This document shows positions 24,558 to 32,699 of a stretch of DNA of 32,699 bases, one piece after another. This stretch comes from QWPN01 sp044238145. GTDB lineage: Bacteria > Planctomycetota > Planctomycetia > Pirellulales > UBA1268. The position numbers and the translations under genes were made by a program. The first letter of the stretch is position 1; each line of letters opens with the position of its first letter. Location: NCBI GenBank assembly GCA_044238145.1, contig JBIIDT010000029.1, positions 1 through 32,699 on the forward strand. The letters run 5' to 3'. The notes beneath the pieces were generated by a model. It was given only the letters and a program-made list of their open reading frames with translations, ran no database searches and had not been told where the DNA came from.

Positions 24558-24850
24558 CCTCCGCCGGGCCGCCCGATGCCGGCGCCGGCACCCCGGCCCG
24601 GTCCCTGCCCCCGGACGCCGTCACGATCCGTTGCCGGGAGCGGGGGCCGCTGGTCGTGGAAATGCCCACCGCATCCGCGTTCGCCGGCCTCCAGTTGCGG
24701 GTCACCGACCACGAGGGCCGGGAGTTCACCCTGCCGGCCGGCAAGAAAGCTGTCGCCCTGTGTCGCTGCGGCCAGTCGGGCACCCGTCCCTTCTGCGACG
24801 GGTCCCACAAAACCTGCGGTTTCGAGGCCGCGGAGAGGGCCCAGGGCTGA
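24554..24850 (+). CDS. CDGSH iron-sulfur domain protein
   Basis: A 98-residue protein. It carries the CDGSH-type signature CRCGQSGTRPFCDGSH (C-x-C, then C-D-G-S-H), which binds a [2Fe-2S] cluster through three Cys and one His and is redox active. The 60 residues before it form a small beta-rich domain (VTIRCRERGPLVVEM, LQLRVTDHEGREFTL) seen in other short bacterial CDGSH proteins. There is no signal peptide, so it should be cytosolic. The ATG overlaps the anti-sigma stop, making it the third gene of a coupled sigma operon. A role in redox or iron sensing alongside the sigma factor is an inference. Confidence 0.92.
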   Translation: MTSAGPPDAGAGTPARSLPPDAVTIRCRERGPLVVEMPTASAFAGLQLRVTDHEGREFTLPAGKKAVALCRCGQSGTRPFCDGSHKTCGFEAAERAQG

Positions 24851-25016
24851 TCCCGGGCCGACCGGGCCGGCTCGTGCCGGTCGCAACGAGTCTGCGGTGT
24901 GCGGAAACTCTTCCCCGCAAACTACTTACGTCATGCTTCGGCGGACAAAAAACGGCCTTTCTGGGGCCAAGCGATATGGACTGACTCCCGGAACACCTGT
25001 AGGGTTCAGCGTTCCA

Positions 25017-25034
25017 GCCGGGGGAAACCCCGGC
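25017..25034 (+). promoter_or_regulatory. GNRA-loop hairpin in MMPL leader
   Basis: GCCGGGG and CCCCGGC pair perfectly (7 bp) around a GAAA tetraloop, 22 bases before the MMPL ATG. No T-tract follows, so it is more likely an RNA leader structure affecting translation or stability than a terminator. The flanks also have GGAAC (24990-24994) and GTTCC (25011-25015) in inverted order. Confidence 0.5.
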
Positions 25035-25056
25035 CCGACCGCCCCGGACGGCCTCG

Positions 25057-27627
25057 ATGTCGCACCACGGACCCAACTTCTACCAGCGGCACGCCGTCGG
25101 GATCATGGCGATCCTGGTCTTCCTGCTGCCCCTGGTGGTGGTGGGGGCGATCAAGGCCAAGGGGAACAACCGCAACGACGTGAAGGGCTGGCTGCCCCTC
25201 GAGTATCCGGAGACCCAGACCTACCGGTTTTTCCGCCAGAATTTCGCGGGTGAGGAGTTCGTCCTCGTCAGCTGGGACGGCTGCACGATGACCGATCCCC
25301 GGCTGGAGCTCCTGGCCCGAAAGCTGATCCCGCCCCCGGAAGAGGCCTCCCGGATCGACCGGACGATTTTCTTCAAGACCGCCCAGACCGGCCCCCGGGC
25401 GGTCGAGCGGATGACCCAGGAGCCGCTGAACCTGGAGCGGGAGGAGGCGGTCGCCCGGCTCACGGGGGCCCTCATCGGCCCGCCTCCACCGGGCGTGGCG
25501 GCCAACGCCCCGGGTGACGACCTCGACGCCCGGCAGACCTGCCTCGTCCTCACGCTCGCCGACACGGCCCGGGCCAACCTCCACGGCGCCATCGACACCA
25601 TCAAGGAGGTGGCGGCCCGGGAGTGCGGCATCCCGGAAACGTCCTGCCACATGGGCGGCCCGCCGGTCGACAACGTCTCGATCGACAAGGCCGGCCAGAC
25701 GAGCGTCACGATCCTCTTCGGCTTGTCGCTGGTCGTCGGGTTCTTCGTGAGCTGGTGGAGCCTGAAGAGCAAGACGCTCGTGGCGATGGTGATCGCCTCC
25801 GGCGTGTACAGCATGTTCGCCAGCCTCGCCGTCGTCTGGTACTCGGGCTATCCCGTCGACGCGATCCTGCTCACGATGCCATCGCTGGTCTACGTGGCCA
25901 CGACCTCGGGCGCGATCCACCTGGCCAACTACTACCGTGACCAGCTCGCCGAGACGGGCGTGCAGGAGGGGGCGGCCGGCCGCGCCGTCCACCACGCCCT
26001 CCTCCCGCTGACGCTCGCCACCGGCACCACCGCCATCGGCCTGGCGACGCTCGCCGTCAGCGAGCTCGTGCCGATCCGCATGTTCGGCATCTTTTCGGCG
26101 ATCGGCGTCGTGACGAGCTTCGTGATCCTCGTCACCCTCATGCCCGCGGCGCTTGAGCTCTTCCCGCCGAAGCTCAAGATCGGCGCCGCCGCCGGCGACG
26201 AGGAGGCCGACCCGAACTGGCGGCCCATCGAGGAGAGCCGCTGGTGGCGGGTCGGCCAGTGGATCACGCGGCACCACGGCCTCGTGGCCACCGCCTGCCT
26301 GCTGGTCATGGCCGGCGTGGCCTACGGCATGACCCACGTGGAGAGCAGCGTGCAGTTGATGCGGCTGTTCTCCCCCAAGGCCCGCATCCGCACCGACTAC
26401 GGCTGGCTCGAGAAGCACCTCGGGCCGCTCGTGCCCATGGAGATCCTCGTACGGATCGACGGCCTGCCGGTCACCAAGCGGGGCACCGGCGGGGAAGGCG
26501 AATGCGGCCTCAACTTCCTCGAGCGGATGGAACTCGTCGGCGAGATCCAGCGGGAGATCGGCACCCTCGACGAGGTGGGCAGTTCGCTCTCCACCGTGAC
26601 CTTCGGCCGGAGCCTCGACTCGGGGGACGGCGGCAGCGGCGTGGGCGGGGCCGCGGCCCGGGCCTTCGGCATCGGCAAGAGCACCCGCCGCGACGTGCTC
26701 AACCGCCGGCTCATGGCCCACCGCGACGAGTTCCTCGAGGGGGACTACCTCCGCGAGGCGCAGGTCACGATCGACGGCCGCCAGCGGACGCAGGAGCTGT
26801 GGCGGATCAGCGCCCGGGTGAGCGCCGTCAAGGAGGTCGATTACGCCCTCTTCAAGGCCGACCTGCAGAAGAAGATCAACCCGATCCTCGAGCGGCTGGC
26901 GGCCGACGGCGTGGCGGGCGTCTCGGTCGACTACACGGGCCTCGTGCCGCTGGTCTACAAGGCCCAGCACTCGCTGCTCGACGGCCTCAAGATCGGCTTC
27001 ATCTGGGACTTCGCGATCATCGTCGCCGTCATGATCCTGCTCTGTCGGGCGGCCTCCGCGGGCCTCGTGCTCCTGCTGCCGGCCGCGTTCCCGGCGCTGC
27101 TGGTGTTCGGTGGCATGGGCTGGATCAACGCGACCCTCAAGTCGCTCGACGCCGGCAACATGCTGATCGACATCGGCACGGTGATGGCCCCGAGCGTGGC
27201 CCTCGGCGTGACCGTCGACGACGTCGTCCACTTCATGCTCTGGTTCCGCCGCGGCATCGCCGACGGCCTCGACCGCAAGCAGGCCGTGATGCTCGCCTAC
27301 AAGGGCTGCGCCCGTGCCATGTACCAGAGTTGGGGCGTGATCGGCATCGGGCTTTCCGTGTTCTCGCTGTCGCCGTTCGGCCCCACGCAGCGGTTCGGCT
27401 ACATGATGCTCTCGATGCTGACGATCGCCCTGGTGGGCAACCTCGTGCTCATGCCGGCCCTGCTCTCCGGGCCGCTGGGGGCCGTGTTCGGCTGGAGCGT
27501 CCAGCGGATCGAGCGGAAGAAGGCCGAGCGGGAGAACCGCCGCCGGCTGAAGACCGATCCCGGCAGCGACGCCCTGCCGCCGCCGCACGTCGTCCCGGGC
27601 CAGGCCAAGCAGGTCGTGCATGCCTAG
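25057..27627 (+). CDS. MMPL/RND family membrane transporter
   Basis: An 856-residue inner-membrane protein built from two similar halves. The first hydrophobic segment is at about 14-34, followed by a periplasmic domain to about 210. A membrane block at about 212-385 has SSD-like features (TSVTILFGLSLVVGFFVS, TMPSLVYVATTSGAIHLANY). A second single helix at about 405-425 leads to another periplasmic domain to about 640, then a final membrane block to about 810 (GVTVDDVVHFMLWFRRG). This is the MMPL/RND topology of proton-driven exporters of lipids or hydrophobic compounds; the substrate cannot be named. The C-terminus is a basic tail (RIERKKAERENRRRLK). No membrane-fusion or outer-membrane partner gene is adjacent, which fits the MMPL subgroup rather than tripartite efflux. 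Confidence 0.9.
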   Translation: MSHHGPNFYQRHAVGIMAILVFLLPLVVVGAIKAKGNNRNDVKGWLPLEYPETQTYRFFRQNFAGEEFVLVSWDGCTMTDPRLELLARKLIPPPEEASRIDRTIFFKTAQTGPRAVERMTQEPLNLEREEAVARLTGALIGPPPPGVAANAPGDDLDARQTCLVLTLADTARANLHGAIDTIKEVAARECGIPETSCHMGGPPVDNVSIDKAGQTSVTILFGLSLVVGFFVSWWSLKSKTLVAMVIASGVYSMFASLAVVWYSGYPVDAILLTMPSLVYVATTSGAIHLANYYRDQLAETGVQEGAAGRAVHHALLPLTLATGTTAIGLATLAVSELVPIRMFGIFSAIGVVTSFVILVTLMPAALELFPPKLKIGAAAGDEEADPNWRPIEESRWWRVGQWITRHHGLVATACLLVMAGVAYGMTHVESSVQLMRLFSPKARIRTDYGWLEKHLGPLVPMEILVRIDGLPVTKRGTGGEGECGLNFLERMELVGEIQREIGTLDEVGSSLSTVTFGRSLDSGDGGSGVGGAAARAFGIGKSTRRDVLNRRLMAHRDEFLEGDYLREAQVTIDGRQRTQELWRISARVSAVKEVDYALFKADLQKKINPILERLAADGVAGVSVDYTGLVPLVYKAQHSLLDGLKIGFIWDFAIIVAVMILLCRAASAGLVLLLPAAFPALLVFGGMGWINATLKSLDAGNMLIDIGTVMAPSVALGVTVDDVVHFMLWFRRGIADGLDRKQAVMLAYKGCARAMYQSWGVIGIGLSVFSLSPFGPTQRFGYMMLSMLTIALVGNLVLMPALLSGPLGAVFGWSVQRIERKKAERENRRRLKTDPGSDALPPPHVVPGQAKQVVHA

Positions 27628-27651
27628 GGGCCGATCGCCCGCGCCGGTTCG

Positions 27652-27732
27652 CGGGCGGTGCGAGTTTCCTCGCTGATGGCCGCGGCGGCCAGAGGCTCGG
27701 AATCCTCGCCCCGACCCGCTCGCCTCCCTGAC
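27652..27732 (+). repeat. Dispersed intergenic repeat, copy B
   Basis: The plus strand here aligns with the minus strand of 6573-6653. The core TGGCCGC-G-GCGGCCA (27677-27691) is a perfect inverted repeat, preceded by TTTCCTCGCTGA. Copy B fills most of the 121-base gap between the MMPL stop and the rRNA methyltransferase start. It lacks the second palindrome of copy A. Confidence 0.65.
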
Positions 27733-27748
27733 TGGAAAGTGTGAGACC

Positions 27749-28972
27749 ATGGTGCACGAGATGCCTGAAGCCGCCGGCCTGCCGACGGCGACCGTGATCC
27801 TCAAGCCGAAGCGGGCGCGGCCGTTTTTCGGGCGGCATCCGTGGGTGCTCGACTCGGCCGTGCAGCGGGTGGAGGGCAGCCCCGCCGACGGCGACGTCGT
27901 GGATCTCGCGACGCACGACGGCACGTTCGTGGCCCGCGGGCTGTGGAACGCTGCCAGCCGGCTGCGGGTGCGACTCTACGCCTTCGACCCGTCCGTGCCG
28001 CTCGACGACGCCCTGTGGCGGAAGCGGTTGGAGGCGGCCGTGGCCCTGCGGCGGTCGCTCGGCCTCGACGACCGCGCGGGCGCCGCGCGGCTGGTCAACA
28101 GCGAGGGGGACGACCTCTCCGGCCTGATCGTCGACCGCTACGGGGAGTACCTCGCCGTGCAGGTCACGGCCCTGGCGATGGCCCGCCGGCTCGAGGCCCT
28201 CGCCGACATGCTCGGCGAGATCGTGGCCCCGCGGGGCATCCTCCTGCGCGGCGCCGAGCGCGGACTCGCCAAGCTCGAGGGCCTGCAGCTCCCCGACCGC
28301 GTCCTCCGCGGTGCCGGCCCGCCGGGGCCGATCTTCGTGACCGAGCACGGGCTGAAGTTCGGCGTCGACCTCGCCGAGGGGCAGAAGACGGGCTACTACC
28401 TCGACCAGCGCGACAACCGCCACGCCGCCGCCCGCTACGCCCGCGGCCGGCGGGTGCTCGACATGTTCTGCTACTCCGGCGGGTTCGCGGTGGCCGCGGC
28501 CGTCGCCGGCGGCGCCCGCAGCGTGCTGGCGGTCGATTCGAGCGCCAAGGCCGCGGCGCTGGCGAAGGCCAACGCCGACCTGAACGGCGCGGCCAGCGTC
28601 ACGGTGGAGACCGCCGACGCCTTCGAGAAGCTCGACGCCCTGCGGGCGGCGGGGGAGCGGTTCGGGATGGTGGTCCTCGACCCGCCCAAGTTCGCCCGCA
28701 GCCGCGCGGCCCTCGACGACGCCCTGCGGGCCTACCACCGCATCAATCGCGTGGCCGTCGACCTGCTGGAGCCGGGGGGCGTCCTCGTCACCTGCTCCTG
28801 CTCGGGGTCGGTCTCGCGGGAGGTGTTCCTGGAGATGCTTGGCGGCGTGGCCCAGCGGTCGGGCCGTGGCCTGCAGATCCTCGAGTCCCGCGGTGCCGCC
28901 CCCGACCATCCGGTGAGTGCGAGCTGTCTGGAGGGCGAATACCTCAAGTGCGTGATCGCCCGCGTGCCCTGA
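27749..28972 (+). CDS. rlmI: RlmI-type 23S rRNA (cytosine-C5)-methyltransferase
   Basis: A protein of 407 residues, the size of RlmI (E. coli 396). An N-terminal PUA domain (ILKPKRARPFFGRHPWVLD, about 15-90) is followed by the linking domain (SEGDDLSGLIVDRYGEYLAVQV) and a C-terminal SAM methyltransferase domain: GQKTGYYLDQRDNR, VLDMFCYSGGFAVAAA (motif I), VVLDPPKFARSRAAL (motif IV) and TCSCSGSVSREVF. The DPPKF and CSCS motifs are those of the RlmI/YccW group that makes m5C in 23S rRNA. The exact target base in this lineage is not provable from sequence. The ATG has GGAAAG upstream and follows the dispersed repeat. The last gene before it is unrelated, so this is probably an independent unit. 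Confidence 0.88.
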   Translation: MVHEMPEAAGLPTATVILKPKRARPFFGRHPWVLDSAVQRVEGSPADGDVVDLATHDGTFVARGLWNAASRLRVRLYAFDPSVPLDDALWRKRLEAAVALRRSLGLDDRAGAARLVNSEGDDLSGLIVDRYGEYLAVQVTALAMARRLEALADMLGEIVAPRGILLRGAERGLAKLEGLQLPDRVLRGAGPPGPIFVTEHGLKFGVDLAEGQKTGYYLDQRDNRHAAARYARGRRVLDMFCYSGGFAVAAAVAGGARSVLAVDSSAKAAALAKANADLNGAASVTVETADAFEKLDALRAAGERFGMVVLDPPKFARSRAALDDALRAYHRINRVAVDLLEPGGVLVTCSCSGSVSREVFLEMLGGVAQRSGRGLQILESRGAAPDHPVSASCLEGEYLKCVIARVP

Positions 28973-29016
28973 CGGAGCCCTCACTCGTGGGGCAGGTCCC
29001 GGCGCTGGCGGCATGC

Positions 29017-29022
29017 TAGGCT
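29017..29022 (+). promoter_or_regulatory. Candidate extended -10 (TGCTAGGCT)
   Basis: TAGGCT preceded by TGC gives an extended -10-like element 24 bases before the ATG at 29047. It matches the TAGAAT-type elements before metF and folK at only some positions. CGGGAGGG at 29033-29040 provides the ribosome-binding site. Confidence 0.3.
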
Positions 29023-29046
29023 GGCGATCTCTCGGGAGGGTCACTC

Positions 29047-31959
29047 ATGGTGCGGTGGAGTCGCGTGTCGTGTCTGTCGGTCGCCTGCCTGCTGGCGGGC
29101 ATGGCCGCGGCGTCGGTCTCGGGCGATGAGCCCGCCGACGGTCGCGTCATGATCCCGGCGCCGGACGTGGCCGCCATCCGCCGTCTGCCGGTGACCACCG
29201 GGGCGATCGGCAACACGCTCGTCCGCGGCAACACGTTCACCGACCCGACCCAGACGTTCATGCAGCTCTATACGGGCGACATGGCCGTCGGCGTCACCGG
29301 CCACGTGTTTCTCACGACGGCCTGGGAGGAGGGGCTGCGGGCCGCCGGCGTCTACAAGGACGGCGATGCCCTCCCGGAGGTGACGCGGCTGGGCGTCAAC
29401 TCCGGCGAGGCGGTCACCTGCTCCGACCGGCACGTCGCCTACGCCCGCTGGCTCAACACCCGCGAGGGGCGGAAGAACACGCTCGTGCTCTTCCGGCGGC
29501 TGCCCGGCGGTGGAATCGAGGGCGGCCGCAACGTCACGGTGTATCTCGAGAACCGGCCGCACACGATCGTCGGCCTGGCGATCGACGAGGAGCGCGACCG
29601 GATCTACTTCGCCGACGCCGACGGCATCCACGCGCTCTCGCTGGCGAAGCACCGGCCAGTCACCGAGTTCGACGTGCCTCTCGCCCGAGGCGGCCGGCTG
29701 TGCCTCGACGACGCGGGCAACGTGTTCGTCGCCCAGCGGGCCCAGCCGAACGCGGCGACGCAGACGGTGCCCCTGGCCGCCGAGCCGTTCGGCAGCCCGC
29801 CGCTCGATGCCGAGCACGCCGTCGCGAACGCCGTCGGGGGCGACAAGGTCTCCTTTCAGGCGGCGGACGCGGCCCACGGCTTCGTCGGCCTCGACTTCGG
29901 CCGGCCCACCGCGGTCGCCTGCCTGCGGATCCACGGCGACCTCGGGGGCGAGGCCGGCTACAAGGACGTGAAGGTGCAGGCGAGCGCGGAGGGTCGCGAT
30001 GGGCCCTGGACCGACGTGGCCGGATTCCCGGACCGCGCCTACGGCTGGCCGGAGGAGTGGATCACGCTCGACCCGCGGCAGCCGATCCGCTGCGTGCGGG
30101 TCGTCGGCCCGGCGATCACGATGAAGCGGATGGAGGCCCAGGGGCCGGTCGCGGTCGAGCCGGGCGGCGTGCACGCCTTCGCGCCCGACGGATCGCGGCT
30201 GCCGCTCGACATCGAGGCGATCCCGCGGCCCGCCGACGTCGCCTGGGACGCCCCGCGGCAGCGGCTGCTCGTGGCCGACGAGGGACCGGACCACCAGATC
30301 CACGCGTTTCTCCGGACCGCATCAGGCTGGCGGCGGGACGACGCCTTCGGCGCCGGCGGCAGGCTTGGCGTGCGCGGCGGCCAGCGGGCCGGAGCCGGAA
30401 GCGAGCGGGGCACCGTGGGCGACCTGCGGTTCCAGCGGATCCGGGGTGTGGGATGCGACGACGCCGGCAACGTGTTCGTGTGCCACGTGGGCGACGCCGG
30501 CATGTGCCAGACGCGGCTGGAGAGCTACACGCCGGCCGGCGGCCTGCGCTGGCGGCTCGAGGGCACGTCCTTCCTCGACCAGGTGGACGATGATCCGGCC
30601 GTGACAAGCGACCTGTTCTCGGCGTTCAACCGCTACCGGGTCGATCTCGCCAAGCCGGCGTCGAGCGACTGGGAGTGGGTCGCGTCGACCGTCGACCGCG
30701 CCCGCTTTCCCGACGACCCGCGGCTCAACGGCTCGGCGCTCCTCTATGGCGTGCGCCGCCTGCACGGCCGCCGGTTCCTCGTCACCACCACGCAGCACGG
30801 CCGGCCGCTGAACGTGCTCCGGTTCACCGACGACGACCAGGCGGCGATCCCAAGCGCGGTCCTCTCCTTCCGCACCACGGGCACCAAGTGGCCGCCGCAC
30901 CAGCCGGCGGGCTTTGGCCCCTTCATCTGGCGCGACGGCGACGGCGACGGCCAGTTCGGCCCCGGCGAGTACGAGAAAATGCGGCGGGTGGACGGCGACG
31001 TGTCGTTCATGAACATGGACGACGCGGGCGACGTGTGGTGCGTGGTCAACCGCGGCAGCAAGCGGTTCCTCAAGAAGCTCGCCCTCGCCGAGACGCTCGA
31101 TGCGCACGGGTCGCCCGCATGGTCGTGGGATGCTCCCGCCAATCGCGAGTGGCCGATCCCGGCCCCGCTCGACAGTCCCAAGTCACGGATCGGCGGCTTC
31201 GAGGTGGATGGTTCGCGCGGCGAGGTGTTTTTGTTCGGCTTTCCGGCCGACCAGCCGGGCACCTGCGGCCACAACTGGCCGCTCGGCCGGCTCGTGCTCC
31301 GTTGCCGGCTCGACGACGACCAACTCACGGTCACCCACGAGGCGGCGCTCTTGCACGACGTGGTGCTCGACGAGAAGCCGAAGGACCAGGCCTACGCCGC
31401 GGCCCTCGGCGGCGACCACCTGTTCGTGATGTGGCAGCAGCACTTCACGGTGCTCGTCTACCGCCGCGACACGCTCGACCTCGTCGGCCGGCTCGACCTC
31501 GGGCCGCAGTGCCTCAAGCCGCTCGTGGACGGGGCGTCGGAATTGTGCATCCAGCCCGACGGCGCGGGGTTCGTCCTCTACTCGCCCCACTATGTGGCCA
31601 ACGCCGTCCACCAGCGGCGCTGGAACGGCGGGACGACCGGATGGCTGCCGGTGCCCGACCTCGAGGTGGCAGCGGACGGCGCGGGCCGTGCGCTCGCCTG
31701 GCCGCAGGCCGCGGACGTCGAGCAGTGGCTCGTGGAGCGGCGCGTGCTGCGACCGTCAGGCTGGGGGCCGTGGGAGGCCGCGGCGACGCTGCCCGCCGCC
31801 ACGACCTCGTGGACCGACGCCGACCAGGCGTCGCCGGCGGCGGCCTATCGCCTGCGGTCGGTCGGTCGCGACGCCGCCCGATCCGACTGGTCGCGGACGG
31901 TCTACGTCAGGCCGCCCGCCGCCGCCGCGACCGCCGCCGTGCCGCCAGAACGGCCGTAG
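29047..31959 (+). CDS. Secreted beta-propeller protein with discoidin-like domain and EF-hand loop
   Basis: A 970-residue protein with a signal peptide (about residues 1-26). The body has repeated NHL/YVTN-like blade patterns (GLAIDEERDRIYFADADGIH, GRLCLDDAGNVFVAQ, GVGCDDAGNVFVCHVG), suggesting a propeller. A discoidin/F5-8C-like domain is inserted at about 252-358 (VGLDFGRPTAVACLRIHG, DGPWTDVAGF). Near residue 630 an EF-hand loop reads DGDGDGQFGPGE, with Asp at loop positions 1, 3 and 5, Gly at 6 and Glu at 12, so calcium binding is likely. The C-terminal about 75 residues look like a fibronectin-III-type strand pattern (WLVERRVLRPSGWGPWEAA, AAYRLRSVGRDAARS). No enzyme motif was recognised; binding of surface carbohydrate is an inference. 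The last 53 bases overlap the opposing PEP-CTERM gene. Confidence 0.82.
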   Translation: MVRWSRVSCLSVACLLAGMAAASVSGDEPADGRVMIPAPDVAAIRRLPVTTGAIGNTLVRGNTFTDPTQTFMQLYTGDMAVGVTGHVFLTTAWEEGLRAAGVYKDGDALPEVTRLGVNSGEAVTCSDRHVAYARWLNTREGRKNTLVLFRRLPGGGIEGGRNVTVYLENRPHTIVGLAIDEERDRIYFADADGIHALSLAKHRPVTEFDVPLARGGRLCLDDAGNVFVAQRAQPNAATQTVPLAAEPFGSPPLDAEHAVANAVGGDKVSFQAADAAHGFVGLDFGRPTAVACLRIHGDLGGEAGYKDVKVQASAEGRDGPWTDVAGFPDRAYGWPEEWITLDPRQPIRCVRVVGPAITMKRMEAQGPVAVEPGGVHAFAPDGSRLPLDIEAIPRPADVAWDAPRQRLLVADEGPDHQIHAFLRTASGWRRDDAFGAGGRLGVRGGQRAGAGSERGTVGDLRFQRIRGVGCDDAGNVFVCHVGDAGMCQTRLESYTPAGGLRWRLEGTSFLDQVDDDPAVTSDLFSAFNRYRVDLAKPASSDWEWVASTVDRARFPDDPRLNGSALLYGVRRLHGRRFLVTTTQHGRPLNVLRFTDDDQAAIPSAVLSFRTTGTKWPPHQPAGFGPFIWRDGDGDGQFGPGEYEKMRRVDGDVSFMNMDDAGDVWCVVNRGSKRFLKKLALAETLDAHGSPAWSWDAPANREWPIPAPLDSPKSRIGGFEVDGSRGEVFLFGFPADQPGTCGHNWPLGRLVLRCRLDDDQLTVTHEAALLHDVVLDEKPKDQAYAAALGGDHLFVMWQQHFTVLVYRRDTLDLVGRLDLGPQCLKPLVDGASELCIQPDGAGFVLYSPHYVANAVHQRRWNGGTTGWLPVPDLEVAADGAGRALAWPQAADVEQWLVERRVLRPSGWGPWEAAATLPAATTSWTDADQASPAAAYRLRSVGRDAARSDWSRTVYVRPPAAAATAAVPPERP

Positions 31960-32699
31960 CCGTCCCCGCGGCGGCGAGGGCGAGCGCCCCGGGTTCGGGG
32001 ACGATCTCGACGTACAGTGCCGAGGTCGTGGCGTCGACGGTGAAGCTCGCCGTGTTGCCCGGCTGGAGATTCGTGGCGCTGAAGTCACCGGCCGAGAACG
32101 TCGTGCTGCCGGTCCAGTCGGCGATCTTGTACCAGCCGGTCGACTCGCTCTGCAGGAAGTCGAACGTGAAGCCGGAGCCGGTGCCCTTGGCGAAGTTCCC
32201 GGTGATCGCCATCAGGTCCTGCGTGCTCGAGCCGGCCGAGGCGGCCGCCAGCGAGGCCGCGGCGGTGCCCAGTTCGAACTGCCAGGCGTTGCCCGCATTC
32301 CAAGTGACATTGCCGCCCATGTTCAGTGTGCCGATGCCGCCGCTACCGGGCGCCACGATGCCGCCGATCGTGGCCGGGGCCGACACCGTCCCCGTGCCGA
32401 GCAAACTGCCACTCGAGATCGTCACCGAGCCGGCGACGATCCGACCACCGTTGGTCAGCGACAAGGCGCTCGCGGTACCGGATTGGGTGAAGGCCTGGCT
32501 CCCCAGTTGGATCGAGGATTTCAGGCCATCGACGGCCATCACCCCCGCGTTGCCAAGCGCCGTGCTCCACCGGAGTTGGGCCGTCTCCGTGGCGTTTGTC
32601 ACGGTGAAAACATTGATTCGCCCCTGATTCGTAAACGCCGACGATCCGCTCATGAACACCGGCCAGACTCCGGTGCCCGTGAGTTGGGTGTTCAATTGG
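31907..32699 (-). CDS. PEP-CTERM sorting-domain protein, autotransporter-like repeats (5' end beyond right edge)
   Basis: The frame is open to the window edge, so the N-terminus is missing; 264 codons are visible, including the stop. The visible part is rich in Gly, Ser, Thr, Asn and Ala, with beta-helix-like repeats (LTNGGRIVAGSVTISSG, SLLGTGTVSAPATIGG, GIGTLNMGGNVTWNAGNAW) as in autotransporter-associated passenger domains. The end is a PEP-CTERM signal: VPEPGALALAAAG, a hydrophobic segment, then the basic tail RRRSRRRRAA. Such proteins are sorted to the surface by exosortase; no exosortase lies in this window. The upstream TTG at 32695 could be mistaken for a start but is internal. The 3' end overlaps the preceding plus-strand gene by 53 bases. 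Confidence 0.87.
   Translation of the reverse strand, partial: QLNTQLTGTGVWPVFMSGSSAFTNQGRINVFTVTNATETAQLRWSTALGNAGVMAVDGLKSSIQLGSQAFTQSGTASALSLTNGGRIVAGSVTISSGSLLGTGTVSAPATIGGIVAPGSGGIGTLNMGGNVTWNAGNAWQFELGTAAASLAAASAGSSTQDLMAITGNFAKGTGSGFTFDFLQSESTGWYKIADWTGSTTFSAGDFSATNLQPGNTASFTVDATTSALYVEIVPEPGALALAAAGTATAVLAARRRSRRRRAA

Noticed and set aside
24946..24968. GGCC stem followed by six T on the minus strand
   Set aside because: The stem is only four base pairs and no minus-strand gene ends there, so a terminator is not supported.
30675..32627. Plus-strand frame of about 650 codons across the right end
   Set aside because: It runs in a shadow frame through the propeller gene and antisense to the PEP-CTERM gene; no domain or start signal.

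Overview
The window comes from a GC-rich planctomycete, most likely of the Pirellulales/Pirellulaceae kind. The evidence is the set of lineage-typical families: a PSCyt1-DUF1549-LamG-DUF1553 (PSD1) cytochrome next to a Tat-exported DUF1501 protein, a PVC-type dehydrogenase/HEAT/heme protein, a DUF2617 protein, the alternative GlmU-like nucleotidyltransferase, and a PEP-CTERM autotransporter-like protein. No plasmid, phage or transposase gene is visible. The region looks like ordinary chromosome with a secreted-protein cluster at each end.

Layout. Positions 1-1528 (minus) hold the 5' part of a large alpha-2-macroglobulin-family gene, which diverges from a plus-strand block of export and redox genes: the PSD1 cytochrome (1831-5025), DUF1501 (5036-6535) and a 1687-residue protein (6744-11807). 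That protein joins a GDSL-like domain, a dehydrogenase beta-propeller, HEAT repeats, a discoidin-like domain, an azurin-like copper site and a CxxCH heme domain. A run of small plus-strand genes follows: YceH family, a secreted thermonuclease fused to a ComEA-type helix-hairpin-helix, DUF6428, and a SAM methyltransferase. A tRNA-Leu(CAA) lies on the minus strand, followed by the GlmU-like protein and metF. A minus-strand group (receiver-only response regulator, DUF2617, CPBP protease) faces metF.

After a 503-bp gap come three genes that overlap stop-to-start: folK fused to a degenerate kinase, panC, and an lgt-like gene. A second translationally coupled trio follows: ECF sigma factor, membrane anti-sigma factor and a CDGSH iron-sulfur protein. 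Then come an MMPL/RND transporter, an RlmI-type rRNA methyltransferase, a secreted propeller/discoidin protein, and a PEP-CTERM protein cut by the right edge. The last two genes converge and overlap by 53 bp.

The observations most worth following up are the intramolecular copper-heme architecture of the 1687-residue protein with its lost GDSL serine, an approximately 80-bp dispersed intergenic repeat present in two oppositely oriented copies, the FolK-kinase fusion with a destroyed Walker A motif, the sigma/anti-sigma/CDGSH coupling, and the overlapping convergent pair at the right end. All calls come from reading the sequence; no database search was run.
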